A stretch of DNA of 59,987 nucleotides from Burkholderiales bacterium. Its GTDB lineage: Bacteria > Pseudomonadota > Gammaproteobacteria > Burkholderiales > Burkholderiaceae_C. The notes below the pieces were generated by a model. The model was given only the letters and a program-made list of their open reading frames with translations. It did not search any database and was not told the DNA's origin. Numbering within the stretch: the first letter of the stretch is position 1; each line of letters opens with the position of its first letter. This document shows positions 45,207 to 54,269 of this stretch, piece after piece. A program made the translations under genes and the position numbers. The stretch lies in contig CANFPU010000009.1 in the NCBI GenBank assembly GCA_947448955.1, positions 1 through 59,987 on the forward strand, read 5' to 3'.

Positions 45207-46195
45207 CAAACGCTCCCGCTGCTGCGTGGTGTGCAGCGCAACCGGTGACCGTCGGCGATGGTCACCAGCGCAGGCGCTGCGGTGTGGCAACTGGCCTGGG
45301 CGTGGCGGCAGCGCGGGCCGAAGCGGCAGCCGGCGATCGGCTCGCTTGGGTCGGGGATGCGGCCCGGGATCGCCTGCAGCCGCACGGGCTCGTCGTCCGG
45401 ACCGGCGTCCAGCGCGGGCATGGCCGCCATCAGGCCTTCGGTGTAAGGGTGGCGCGGCGCGCGGAATAGCGGACCGACCGGCGCCTCCTCGACGATACGG
45501 CCGGCGTACATCACGATCACCCGGCGCGCGAACTCGGCGATCACGCCCAGGTCGTGCGAGATCAGCAGCACCGCCATGCCGAGCTCGGCGCGCAGTTCGC
45601 GCAGCAACTCGAGCACCTGGGCCTGGATCGTCACGTCGAGCGCGGTGGTCGGCTCGTCGGCGATCAACAGCCGCGGCCGGCAGGCGATCGCGATGGCGAT
45701 CATCACGCGCTGGCGCATCCCGCCCGACAGCCGATGCGGGTAGTCGTCGACCCGGCGCCTGGCGTCGGGGATTCGCACCAGGTCGAGCAGTTCGATCGCG
45801 CGCTGGCGCGCTTGCGGCCGCGACAGCCCTTGGTGCAGCTGCAGCGTCTCCGAGATCTGGTCGCAGATCGTCAGCACCGGGTTCAGCGAGGACATCGGGT
45901 CCTGGAACACCATCGCGATGTCGCGTCCACGGATGCGTCGCAGCTCGGCCTCTTCGGCCTGCAGCAAGTCCTGGCCGGCGTGGACGATGCGGCCGCTGAC
46001 GATACGCGAACTGCCCTTGGCGTGCAGCCGCAGCATCGACAGCGCGGTCACGCTCTTGCCGCTGCCCGACTCGCCGACCATGCCCAGGCAGTCGCCTTCG
46101 GCGATGTCGAACGAGACATCCTCGATCGCCGTGATCCAGCCGCGGTCGGTTCGGAACTGGACCGTCAGGTCCTGGATCGAGACCAGCGCGGTCAT
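45206..46195 (-). CDS. Dipeptide/oligopeptide-type ABC transporter, ATP-binding protein (DppD/OppD-like)
   Basis: 329 residues. Walker [18 protein letters not shown], signature [15 protein letters not shown], Walker [19 protein letters not shown] and the C-terminal [14 protein letters not shown] that may bind an iron-sulfur cluster in this family. It overlaps the upstream permease gene by four bases and the downstream ATPase gene by one, so the set is one operon. Confidence 0.92.
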   Translation of the reverse strand: MTALVSIQDLTVQFRTDRGWITAIEDVSFDIAEGDCLGMVGESGSGKSVTALSMLRLHAKGSSRIVSGRIVHAGQDLLQAEEAELRRIRGRDIAMVFQDPMSSLNPVLTICDQISETLQLHQGLSRPQARQRAIELLDLVRIPDARRRVDDYPHRLSGGMRQRVMIAIAIACRPRLLIADEPTTALDVTIQAQVLELLRELRAELGMAVLLISHDLGVIAEFARRVIVMYAGRIVEEAPVGPLFRAPRHPYTEGLMAAMPALDAGPDDEPVRLQAIPGRIPDPSEPIAGCRFGPRCRHAQASCHTAAPALVTIADGHRLRCTPRSSGSV

Positions 46196-47079
46196 CCGAC
46201 GCCTTTCAGCCGCGGGTCGAGCACGTCGCGCAAGCCGTCACCCAGCAGGTTCAGGCCGAGCGCGGCCAAGCTGATGCCCAGCCCCGGGAACAACATCACC
46301 CACCAGGCTTGGGTGGCGTAGTCGCGGCCTTCGGCGATGATGTTGCCCCAGCTCGAGGTCGGCGGTTGCACGCCGACGCCGAGAAAGCTCAGCGCGGCCT
46401 CGGCCAGGATCGAGTAGGCGAAGACGAAGCTCATGTGCACTAGCAGCGGTCCGACGCTGTTGGGCAGGATGTGGCGCAGCATGATCCGCAGCTGGCTCGC
46501 CCCAGCGATGCGCGCGGCCTGCACGTAATCGAGCTCGCGCACCACCAGCGCGCTGGCGCGAACCAGGCGCACGCCCGCCGGCACATAGGCCACCGACAGC
46601 GCGATGATCACGCTCTCCATGCGGGGTCCTAGCGCAGCGGTGATGCCCAGCGCCAGCAGGATCGCCGGGAAGGACATCAGCGCATCCATCAGCCGCATCA
46701 CCAGCGCATCGAGCGCGCGGAACTGCGCCGCCAGGATGCCGATCACCGCACCCAGCAAGCCCGAAACGCAGGCCACCACCAGCCCGACCCAAAGCGACAC
46801 GCGTGCGCCGTACAGCACCCGGGTGAAGATGTCGCGGCCGAACATGTCGGTGCCGAACAGATAGGCCTGCGATGGTGGTTTGAAGCGGGCCCGCACCTTC
46901 ATCGCCGACGGATCGAGCCCGCTGAGCAGCGGCGCGAAGACTGCGGCTAGCGCCAGCAGCAGCACGACCGCGAAGCCGATCTGGAACGAGCGGTGTGTCG
47001 CCAGCCGGCGCAGCAGCATGAAGCGGCGGCGTGGCGCGAGGGTGCCGCTGCCCGATGCCGCCACCAGCGCCTCAGTCAT
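46192..47079 (-). CDS. Dipeptide-type ABC transporter, permease (DppC-like)
   Basis: 295 residues, about six membrane segments. The N-terminal segment after a basic stretch ([23 protein letters not shown]), [22 protein letters not shown], and the EAA-type loop [22 protein letters not shown] are DppC hallmarks. It overlaps the partner permease gene by eight bases. Confidence 0.92.
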   Translation of the reverse strand: MTEALVAASGSGTLAPRRRFMLLRRLATHRSFQIGFAVVLLLALAAVFAPLLSGLDPSAMKVRARFKPPSQAYLFGTDMFGRDIFTRVLYGARVSLWVGLVVACVSGLLGAVIGILAAQFRALDALVMRLMDALMSFPAILLALGITAALGPRMESVIIALSVAYVPAGVRLVRASALVVRELDYVQAARIAGASQLRIMLRHILPNSVGPLLVHMSFVFAYSILAEAALSFLGVGVQPPTSSWGNIIAEGRDYATQAWWVMLFPGLGISLAALGLNLLGDGLRDVLDPRLKGVG

Positions 47080-48016
47080 AGCGCACCCGCGGGTCGGCGT
47101 AGGTGTAGGCCAGGTCCACAGCCAGGTTGATCGCGACGAAGGTGAAGCCGTAGATCAGCATCACGCCCTGGACCAGCGGATAGTCGCGTGCCAGGATCGC
47201 CTGCACCACGAGGCGGCCGATCCCGGGCAGCGCGAAGACTTGCTCGATCACCACTGAGCCACCGATTGCCGCTGACAGCAGGATGCCGGTGGCGGTGATC
47301 ACCAGGATCAGTGCGTTGCGGAACGCGTGCTTGCCAACGGTGACCCACTCGCTCAGTCCCTTGGCGCGGGCGGTGCGTATGAAGTCCTGGCTCAGCACGT
47401 CGAGCATCGCCGAACGGGTCATGCGGGCCAGAAAACCGATCTGGAACAGCGACAGGATGCCGGCTGGCAGCACCAGCGATCGCAGCCACAGTGCAGGGTC
47501 TTGCAGCAGCGGCACATAGCCGCTGGACGGGAACCAACCCAGGATCACGCAGAACAGGATCACCGCCAGGATCGCGATCCAGAAAGCCGGGATCGACACG
47601 CCGACCAGCGCCACCGACATCACCAGCGAATCGACCCAGGTCTGGCGGTGGTAGGCGGCGATCGCGCCGATCGCGATGCCGACCGGCAAGGTGATCGCCA
47701 GCGACAACCCGGTCAGCGACAGCGTGACCGGCAGCCGCTCGGCCACCGCTGACAGCACGGTCTGGTTGAGCACCAGCGACGAACCGAAATCGCCTTGCGC
47801 CAGGTGGCCCAGCCACAGCCCGAGCTGGGCCAGCACCGGCCGGTCCAGGCCCAGGCTGCGTCGCACCGCGGCGATCGCCTCGGGGCTGGCCTGCTCACCC
47901 GCGATCACCACCGCCGGGTCGCCCGGCAACAGCAGCATCAGCAGGAAGGCCAGCACCGACACCAGCAGCACCACCGGCACGGCTTGCGCGATCTTGTAGG
48001 CGATCAGGCGGTTCAC
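47072..48016 (-). CDS. Dipeptide-type ABC transporter, permease (DppB-like)
   Basis: 314 residues, about six membrane segments. [34 protein letters not shown] is the usual DppB N-terminus, and the EAA loop [25 protein letters not shown] is standard. It lies 75 bases downstream of the substrate-binding protein gene and overlaps the DppC-like gene. Confidence 0.92.
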   Translation of the reverse strand: MNRLIAYKIAQAVPVVLLVSVLAFLLMLLLPGDPAVVIAGEQASPEAIAAVRRSLGLDRPVLAQLGLWLGHLAQGDFGSSLVLNQTVLSAVAERLPVTLSLTGLSLAITLPVGIAIGAIAAYHRQTWVDSLVMSVALVGVSIPAFWIAILAVILFCVILGWFPSSGYVPLLQDPALWLRSLVLPAGILSLFQIGFLARMTRSAMLDVLSQDFIRTARAKGLSEWVTVGKHAFRNALILVITATGILLSAAIGGSVVIEQVFALPGIGRLVVQAILARDYPLVQGVMLIYGFTFVAINLAVDLAYTYADPRVRYD

Positions 48017-48091
48017 GGCGAGCTCGTCCGAGGCAAGCGCTGGGTCACAAGAGCAGGGTCAGGCGCCGAGCAGTGCTTGCAGCCGGGTCAT

Positions 48092-49651
48092 TCACTCGAG
48101 GTGGAGGTCCCAGAGCTGCAGGATGCCGGCGTAGTCTGACTGGCCCTTGAGCCGCTTGGCATAGCCTGTCAACCGACCCGAGTCGGCGATCTTGATCATG
48201 TAGGCATTGCCCAGCACCTGCTGCTGGATCTTGAGCCAAGCGCCGCGCCGCTTCTCGAGCTCGGGCTCGGCGAAGAAGCTCTTGTACGCGGCGTCGAGCG
48301 CGTCATTGCCCTTGATGCTGGGGAAGGCGTAGACCAGCGGGCGCCACTGCTGCGGCCCGAGGATGTGGTCGGGGCCGAACAGCGTGGTCGACAGGTTCCA
48401 CTCGCCGGTGCCTTGTTGCATGTGGGCGGCGTTGGTGGTCCAGTCCACGACCTTGACCTCGACGTTGAAACCGGCCTCCTTGAGCTGCTCGGCGACCACC
48501 AGCATGGTGGTGCGCATCCACTGGTAGTTGCTGTTGGTCTCGATGATGATCTTCTCGTTCTTGTAGCCAGCCTTCTTGGCCATCTCCTTGGCCTTGGCGG
48601 GGTTTTTTTGGTCGTACCAGGGCGTCGGTGCGGTGTTGCCCAGGTAGTACGGCGTGTTCGGGAACGACATCCACGGGTTGGGCTTGTTGATGCCGCCGGT
48701 GGCCTCGGTGATCTCGCCGATGTTGATCGCCGCAGCGATGGCCTGGCGGATGCCGACATTGGCCGTGACGCCGAACTGTGAGTTGACGATCACATAGCTG
48801 CCGCCGACCGGGAACACCTCGCGAATCGCCAGCGTGTTTTTCTCCTCGATGCGCGCCCGCAGCTCGCTCGGGATGCTGCCCGCGAGTTGGGCCTCGCCGG
48901 TCTGCAGGGCGGCGATCCGTGTGGTCGCCTCGGGCATGAAGCGGAACCGCACCGCGTCCACATGCACGGTCTTGCGCCCGGCATAACCGTCGCGGCCGGC
49001 GGCGCTGGTGTCGGCGACATAGCCGTCGAAGCGCTTGATCACCAGGTGGCTGTCCTTGACCCATTCGCCCAGCGAATAAGGCCCGGTGCCGACCACGTCG
49101 ATGCCGCGCGCGGGTTTGTCCTTTTGCGCAGCGGGCAGGATCATCAGAGGGAAGATCGGCGACTTCAGCACGTCGAGCAGCACGACGTTGGGTTCTTTGA
49201 GCCGGATGATGAAGGTCTGCGGGTCGGGCGTGTCGTAGCGTTCGACCCCCGACAGGTTGCTGGCATTCGGGCTGACGCGCTGGTAGCGCTCAAACGACGC
49301 CCGGACGTCGGCCGAGGTCAGCTCGTCGCCGTTGTGGAACTTCACGCCGCGGCGCAGCGTGAACGAGTAGGTCTTGGCGTCGGCCGAGGCTGTGGCCTTG
49401 CTCGCGAGCATCGGCTTGGTCGCGTTCTGGTTGTCCAGCGCGACCAGCCCTTCGAAGACGTTGTGGATGACCTCGAGTTCGACCGCGCTCGACGAGACAT
49501 GCGGGTCGAGTGTGCCGGGCCCTGAGACCGAGGCATAGACCAGCGTGCCGCCCTTCTTGGGCTGGGCCTGCGCGGGGCCAGCGGCCCACAACGCCGCAGC
49601 GACCAGACCGATCGCGCCAGCGCGCCACGACAGCCATGTTTGATTGCTCAT
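48092..49651 (-). CDS. Dipeptide-type ABC transporter, periplasmic substrate-binding protein
   Basis: 519 residues, family 5 (DppA/OppA). Signal peptide MSNQTWLSWRAGAIGLVAAALWAAGPAQA; mature part with GGTLVYASVSGPGTLDPHVSS, LRRGVKFHNGDELTSADVRASFERY and VGTGPYSLGEWVKDSHLVIKRF. Such proteins bind peptides, nickel chelates, glutathione or amine-containing compounds. The ATG at 49651 follows AAGGAGACCCGG. The neighbours (acylase, aminotransferase, monooxygenase) suggest a non-peptide organic amine or acylated amine. Confidence 0.92.
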   Translation of the reverse strand: MSNQTWLSWRAGAIGLVAAALWAAGPAQAQPKKGGTLVYASVSGPGTLDPHVSSSAVELEVIHNVFEGLVALDNQNATKPMLASKATASADAKTYSFTLRRGVKFHNGDELTSADVRASFERYQRVSPNASNLSGVERYDTPDPQTFIIRLKEPNVVLLDVLKSPIFPLMILPAAQKDKPARGIDVVGTGPYSLGEWVKDSHLVIKRFDGYVADTSAAGRDGYAGRKTVHVDAVRFRFMPEATTRIAALQTGEAQLAGSIPSELRARIEEKNTLAIREVFPVGGSYVIVNSQFGVTANVGIRQAIAAAINIGEITEATGGINKPNPWMSFPNTPYYLGNTAPTPWYDQKNPAKAKEMAKKAGYKNEKIIIETNSNYQWMRTTMLVVAEQLKEAGFNVEVKVVDWTTNAAHMQQGTGEWNLSTTLFGPDHILGPQQWRPLVYAFPSIKGNDALDAAYKSFFAEPELEKRRGAWLKIQQQVLGNAYMIKIADSGRLTGYAKRLKGQSDYAGILQLWDLHLE

Positions 49652-49666
49652 CCGGGTCTCCTTGAA

Positions 49667-49690
49667 AAATTGCACCGGCTTGATGCCGGT
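49667..49690 (-). terminator. Attenuator-like hairpin between aminotransferase and transporter genes
   Basis: Minus strand ACCGGC-ATCAA-GCCGGT (49690-49674), then GCAA and a run of five T. Six strong pairs plus a short displaced U-run resemble a weak intrinsic terminator just before the substrate-binding protein gene. Confidence 0.35.
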
Positions 49691-49733
49691 TGTCAAAAGA
49701 TGCGTCGCCTGGCCTGCAGCGCCAGGCGCTGCT

Positions 49734-50963
49734 TCAACGGACGCTGGCCAGCACCTCGAAGGCCTGTGCCGTGGCTTGCAGCGCCTCGTCGATGTCTGCG
49801 TCGCTGTGCGCCATCGACAGGAACATGTTGTGCCGCGGGTGCAGGTAGACGCCGCGCTTGAGCGCTTCCTGGCAGAAGCGGTAGCCCTTGGCGCCATCGG
49901 GGTCGTCGTCGAACAGCAGCGTTGGCATCTGCGGTGGGCCGCTCTGGCGGATGCCCAGGCCTACGGCGGCTGCCTGCGCGGCCAGGCCATCCCGCAGGCG
50001 CTGGCCGGCGGCTCGCATCCGCGCCGGGCCGTCGCCTTGTTCCAGCGCGTCCAGCGTCGCCAGCGCAGCGGCCATCGGCACTGCGCCGCACCAGAACGAG
50101 CCGGTGACGAACAGCTTGGCGGCGGCGTCGCGGTAGCGCTCGTTGCCGGTCACCGCGGCGAGCGCGTGGCCGTTGGCAATCGCCTTGCTCCAGGCGCTGA
50201 GGTCGGGCTGCACGCCGACCAGGTCCCAACTGCCGTGCAGCGTCAACCGGAAACCGGCCCGCACGTCGTCGAGGATCAGCGCCGCATCGGCGGCGTCGCA
50301 CAGTGCCCTGGCGCGGCGCGCGAACGCCGCATCGGGCAGTTCCTGGTCCAGCCCGTAGTCGTGGCGGAATGCCGACGCGACGATGCCGGCGAGGTCGCTG
50401 CCGGCCTCGTCGACCGCCGCTTCCAGGCTGGCGATGTCGTTGTAGCGGTAGCTGATCAGGTGGGCGCGGTCCTCGGCGGTGACCCCCAGCGGATGCGGCG
50501 AGCACCAAGGCAGCGCACCGTGGTAAGCGCCCTTGGCGACCAGGATCTTGCGTTTGCCGGTCGCCGCGCGCGCCAGCGTCACGCAAGTCGTCGTCGCGTC
50601 GCTGCCGTTCTTGGAAAACATCGCCCAGTCGGCGTGGGTCACCAGGCCGACCAAGCGTTCAGCGAGCTCGACCATGCGCTCGGTCGGGCCGTTCAGGCAG
50701 TCGCCGGCGGCCATCTGCCGGTTCACCGCCTCGGCGACGCCGGGGTGCTGGTGGCCCAGCACGATCGGACCCCAGCTGCACATGAAGTCGATGTAGCGCC
50801 GGCCGTTGGCGTCCCACAGGTGGCAGCCCTGGCCGCGGTCAAAGAACTGCGGGTAATCGGGCGGCAGGCCTTCGGCGCGCATGTGGCCGTACATGCCGCC
50901 TGGCACGACGCGCTGGGCGCGCGCTCGCAACTGCTGATCGGGTGTGTCGGTACGGGCATTCAT
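49734..50963 (-). CDS. Class III PLP-dependent aminotransferase, glutamate-1-semialdehyde-aminomutase-like
   Basis: 409 residues. Fold type I enzyme: YIDFMCSWGPIVLGHQHPGVAEAV, FSKNGSDATTTCVTLARAATGK, the cofactor Asp in ALILDDVRAGFRL, and the PLP Lys in LSAWSKAIANGHALAAVTG. The overall pattern is that of HemL, but the second Asp in DDV (HemL has DEV) and the catabolic neighbourhood argue against tetrapyrrole synthesis. It probably moves an amino group of a substrate taken up by the adjacent transporter. AGGTGGCGCG precedes the ATG. Confidence 0.88.
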   Translation of the reverse strand: MNARTDTPDQQLRARAQRVVPGGMYGHMRAEGLPPDYPQFFDRGQGCHLWDANGRRYIDFMCSWGPIVLGHQHPGVAEAVNRQMAAGDCLNGPTERMVELAERLVGLVTHADWAMFSKNGSDATTTCVTLARAATGKRKILVAKGAYHGALPWCSPHPLGVTAEDRAHLISYRYNDIASLEAAVDEAGSDLAGIVASAFRHDYGLDQELPDAAFARRARALCDAADAALILDDVRAGFRLTLHGSWDLVGVQPDLSAWSKAIANGHALAAVTGNERYRDAAAKLFVTGSFWCGAVPMAAALATLDALEQGDGPARMRAAGQRLRDGLAAQAAAVGLGIRQSGPPQMPTLLFDDDPDGAKGYRFCQEALKRGVYLHPRHNMFLSMAHSDADIDEALQATAQAFEVLASVR

Positions 50964-50990
50964 CGCGCCACCTGTTCGTCCATGGTCTGC

Positions 50991-51005
50991 ATACATGATA
51001 TATCC
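50991..51005. promoter_or_regulatory. AT-rich candidate operator before the aminotransferase gene
   Basis: ATACATGATATATCC stands out from GC-rich flanks, 28 bases upstream of the aminotransferase start. It shares TATATCC with a tract in the acylase/monooxygenase intergenic region, so both may be sites of the local GntR protein or plain promoter -10 regions. Confidence 0.25.
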
Positions 51006-51078
51006 GCTCGGCACCGCGCTGAGCCCCATCGCGGCGGCGCGCCGGACCGGCTTGATCCAGCCTTCGCGCAGCGCTGGC

Positions 51079-51843
51079 TCAGCGCTTCGGTTTTCTGGTC
51101 GAGGGCTTTGCAGCCGGCGCGCGAAACTCGAGTTGCATCCCGCCCTGCGCGGTCTCGGCAACCACCGCGCGGCCGTCCTCGATCATCGCCAGCAGCTCGA
51201 TCAGCCTGGCGCCGCCTTCGACCATGTCGTGCTGGATCGCTTGCCGTGCCGCGTCGGCGTCGCCAAGCCGCAGTGCCTTGATCAGGTTCAGGTGCTGGTG
51301 CTTGCCCGGATAGCTCGGCGCGGCGTGCGGATAAAGGTACTTCAGCAGCGGTCCGTTGCGCAGCCAGACGCTCTCGAGGATCGCCACCAGGTCGGTCATC
51401 CCCGAGGCGCGGTAGATGCCGAAGTGGAACTGAAAATTGGCCAGCACCGCGGTCTCGTGGTCTGCGTGGTGCTCGGCGGCGACGAGCTGCTGGTGCCGCA
51501 GCTCGAGCGTGTCGATCTCAGCCGGCGTGATCAAGGGCGTGGCCTTCTCGGTCGCCAGGCCTTCAAGCAGCAGCCGAACTTCGCGCAGCTCCTGGTAGCG
51601 CGCCAGGCTGAGCTTGACGACCGTGATCGCCTGGCCCGATCGCATCTCCAGCCCGCCTTCCCGCACCAGCTGCATGATGGCCTCGCGCACCGGCGTGTCG
51701 CTGACGTCCATCGCGGTGGCGAGTTCGCGGATCCGCAGGCGTTGGCCGGGCCAGAAGCGGCCGGCCATCAGCGCCTCGCGCAACTGGCCATAGACGCGAG
51801 AGCTCAGGTTCTCGCGGCTGCTGGCGCTCAGACCTGCGGGCAT
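51079..51843 (-). CDS. GntR-family transcriptional regulator, FCD type
   Basis: 254 residues. Winged helix N-terminus (about 12-78: VYGQLREALMAGRFWPGQRLRIRELATAMDVSDTPVREAIMQLVREG) and a C-terminal helical FCD effector domain (about 88-230) with the metal-binding pattern (LANFQFHFGIYRASG, then HQHLNLIKALRLGDADAARQAIQHDM). FCD members respond to carboxylates or amino-acid-like ligands. It begins 25 bases after the acylase stop and probably regulates this cluster, with an organic acid or amine product as signal. Confidence 0.93.
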   Translation of the reverse strand: MPAGLSASSRENLSSRVYGQLREALMAGRFWPGQRLRIRELATAMDVSDTPVREAIMQLVREGGLEMRSGQAITVVKLSLARYQELREVRLLLEGLATEKATPLITPAEIDTLELRHQQLVAAEHHADHETAVLANFQFHFGIYRASGMTDLVAILESVWLRNGPLLKYLYPHAAPSYPGKHQHLNLIKALRLGDADAARQAIQHDMVEGGARLIELLAMIEDGRAVVAETAQGGMQLEFRAPAAKPSTRKPKR

Positions 51844-51868
51844 GGTGGTCTGCCGGTCGGGCGCGAGC

Positions 51869-54148
51869 TCAGCGCGCCGGGCTTGCGGGCCCGCGATCGG
51901 GGATCGCCTGGTGGCTCAGGGCTTCTGCCTTGATCCGGGTCCAGTCGTAAAGCATCGGCACCGTCTCGCCCGCTGCCCAAGCCTCGTTCTGGTTCATGTA
52001 CCAGGGGCTGTCGGGCTCGCCCGAGACGCCGTGAAACACCACCCAGCGGCAGTTGTCCCAGCCGCCGACATCGAAGACATAGCGGGCGAGCGAGCCGTAG
52101 ATCGCCCGGCTGCCGATCGTCGCCGCGCAGCCGGTTGCCATCACCGTGTCGTTGTCGCCACCGATTGGCGCCGACCAGCGGTCGAGCCGAGCAGCCTGGT
52201 CTGGGAACAGCGCTGACAACGCATGGCCCAGCCGTGGCCGGTGCGCCAGCCCCCAGGTCTGGTTCCAGGTCTCGGGCTGGGCCGCACAGGTAGCCAGCGC
52301 CTGCAGCAGCAGCTCGTCCCAGCTCGCGCCACGCAGCAGCACGCGGTCGTCGGACCGCAGCAGCCCGGGCAGCGCCCACCAGAGCTGGTTATCGGCCTGG
52401 GTGCCGGGCGGCACTTGGGCGTGGGGGTTCTGGCTGACCGCGCGCAGTCCGCTGCGCTCGGCCACCAGCCGGGTCAGCACCAGCCGCAGCGCGTTGTAAG
52501 CGGTCGCGCCGGTCGAGTCGGCCGTCATCCGGCCGTCCCAGCCCAGGATCAGCTGCTGCAGCGCTGCGGCAGCAGCATCGGTGACCGGCAGCCCGCGCAG
52601 CCGGTCGCGCAACGCCTGGCCCGGGATGGTCTCGAGGTCGCGGTGCACCGCGCCCATGTCGGCGACCGAAGCGCGTTGGAGCTCGGCCAGCCGCTGCCAG
52701 ATCCGGCGCGCCCGGTGCGGCGGCATCGCGTCGGTGCATAGGTAGTCCTCGCCCTCGGCCTGCACCCGGTTGTTGGCGGTGACCAGCTTGCCGCCGGCCG
52801 GGTTGATGCTCGCGGGCATGCGCTCCCAGGCCACCATGCCGTCCCATTCATGCTCGCCGGTCCAGCCCGGCACGGGCAGCCAGCCGTTGGACCTGGGACG
52901 CCTGGGCACCTTGGCCCGCACGCGGTGGCCGATGTTGCCCTGGGTGTCGGCGGCGACCAGGTTGTGGTCGATCAGCCCCCACTCGCGGGTGGACTCGTAC
53001 AACGCAGCGACGGTCTTGGCCTCCAGCATCGGGAGCAGGCAGTCGAATGACCGGTCCAACGGTGCGAACTGCACCGACCGCAGCGCCAGCGCGCTGCCCC
53101 GGCGCGGATCGCCGGCGATCACCGGGCCGTGGCGGGTCTCGACCACCTCGACCTGCACGCTGGCTTCGCCGCGCACCGTGATCGACTCGGTCCTGCGCCG
53201 CACCGGTTCCCATTGGCCCTGGTACAGGCTGGCCTGGGCATCGGCGTCGAATCGCTCTACATAGAGGTCGTGGATGTCCATGAAGGCATGGGTCACGCTC
53301 CAAGCCACCGAGCCGTTGTGGGCGAAATGCGGGAACCCCGGCACGCCCGGCACGGTCATTCCGATCACGTCAAAGCGGTCGCAGGCCAGGTGGACCTGGG
53401 CGTACATATTGGGCATCTCGAGCACCCGGTGCGGGTCACCCGCGACCAGCGGTCGGCCGGTCTCGGTGTGGCCCGGCGCCAGCGCCCAGTTGTTGCTGCC
53501 ACCGCCGCTGACATCGGGCGCGGCCGTTTCGAGCAGCGCGGCGACGCCGGGCTGCAGATCGGCCATCAGCGCCTGGTACGGCCCGGTCGACAGCCCCGGC
53601 GGCAGACACATCAATTCGTCGCCGCCGTCCTCGAAACGCAGCCTGGTCAGCGCCTCGGCGCCGACGATGGGCAGCGCAGCGGCGCGCCACAGCTTCCACC
53701 AGACCGAGCCCATCAGGAAACCGATCTGGCGCATCACCGCGATCGAATGCCAGGGCTCCCAGGCGCCGGGTTCGGTCTTGAGCAAGCCGTATTCGACTGG
53801 CCGCGCGCCGGTCGCGATGAAGTCGTTGACCCCGCGGGCATAGGCGGTCAGCATCGCCTGGGCCGGCGCCCCCAGCGCGGCGAAGTCACGTTGCGACGCG
53901 CCGAGTGTGTCGAGTTGCCGCGCCAGCGTATCGGCTTTGATCGCTGTCTTGCCGACCCATTCAGCGTGACGCCCGGTGCCGCGCCGCAGCAGCGACTCCA
54001 TCTGGAACAGCCTGTCCTGCGCATGGACGAAACCCAGCGCGCTGAAAGCCTGGTCGGGGTTGGCGGCCCGGATGTGCGGGATGCCCCAGGCGTCGCGCCA
54101 GACCTGAGCGCCCGTGGGGCTGTCGGTAGAGGATGCATCTGCACTCAT
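51869..54148 (-). CDS. Penicillin acylase-family N-terminal-nucleophile hydrolase
   Basis: 759 residues. Ntn hydrolases of this family are made as a precursor that cuts itself before a Ser which becomes the N-terminal nucleophile of the beta chain. Here that Ser is Ser218 in SGGGSNNWALAP, giving a chain of 217 and one of 542 residues. WGIPHIRAANPDQAFSALGFVHAQDRLFQME is the typical alpha-chain start. Substrates in the family are N-acyl amides (penicillins, acyl-homoserine lactones, cyclic lipopeptides). Unlike most relatives it has no signal peptide: the ATG with AGGAGACCC upstream gives MSADASSTDSPTGAQVW, so it should act in the cytoplasm on imported compounds. Confidence 0.93.
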   Translation of the reverse strand: MSADASSTDSPTGAQVWRDAWGIPHIRAANPDQAFSALGFVHAQDRLFQMESLLRRGTGRHAEWVGKTAIKADTLARQLDTLGASQRDFAALGAPAQAMLTAYARGVNDFIATGARPVEYGLLKTEPGAWEPWHSIAVMRQIGFLMGSVWWKLWRAAALPIVGAEALTRLRFEDGGDELMCLPPGLSTGPYQALMADLQPGVAALLETAAPDVSGGGSNNWALAPGHTETGRPLVAGDPHRVLEMPNMYAQVHLACDRFDVIGMTVPGVPGFPHFAHNGSVAWSVTHAFMDIHDLYVERFDADAQASLYQGQWEPVRRRTESITVRGEASVQVEVVETRHGPVIAGDPRRGSALALRSVQFAPLDRSFDCLLPMLEAKTVAALYESTREWGLIDHNLVAADTQGNIGHRVRAKVPRRPRSNGWLPVPGWTGEHEWDGMVAWERMPASINPAGGKLVTANNRVQAEGEDYLCTDAMPPHRARRIWQRLAELQRASVADMGAVHRDLETIPGQALRDRLRGLPVTDAAAAALQQLILGWDGRMTADSTGATAYNALRLVLTRLVAERSGLRAVSQNPHAQVPPGTQADNQLWWALPGLLRSDDRVLLRGASWDELLLQALATCAAQPETWNQTWGLAHRPRLGHALSALFPDQAARLDRWSAPIGGDNDTVMATGCAATIGSRAIYGSLARYVFDVGGWDNCRWVVFHGVSGEPDSPWYMNQNEAWAAGETVPMLYDWTRIKAEALSHQAIPDRGPASPAR

Positions 54149-54207
54149 GGCTCGGGTCTCCTGGCCGGATCGGCGGGTGGGGTGTCGCCGACGCCGGCGA
54201 CAATTCT

Positions 54208-54223
54208 TCTATATCCTATATTC
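54208..54223. promoter_or_regulatory. AT-rich tract in the acylase/monooxygenase divergent promoter region
   Basis: TCTATATCCTATATTC has partial dyad symmetry (TATA-TCC-TATA) and is surrounded by GC-rich sequence, midway between the two divergent start codons. Likely site of promoter -10 elements and possibly of the GntR operator. Confidence 0.3.
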
Positions 54224-54269
54224 TCATGCCGGCCGTGGATTGGCCACGACGCCCGAACCAGGACATCGC

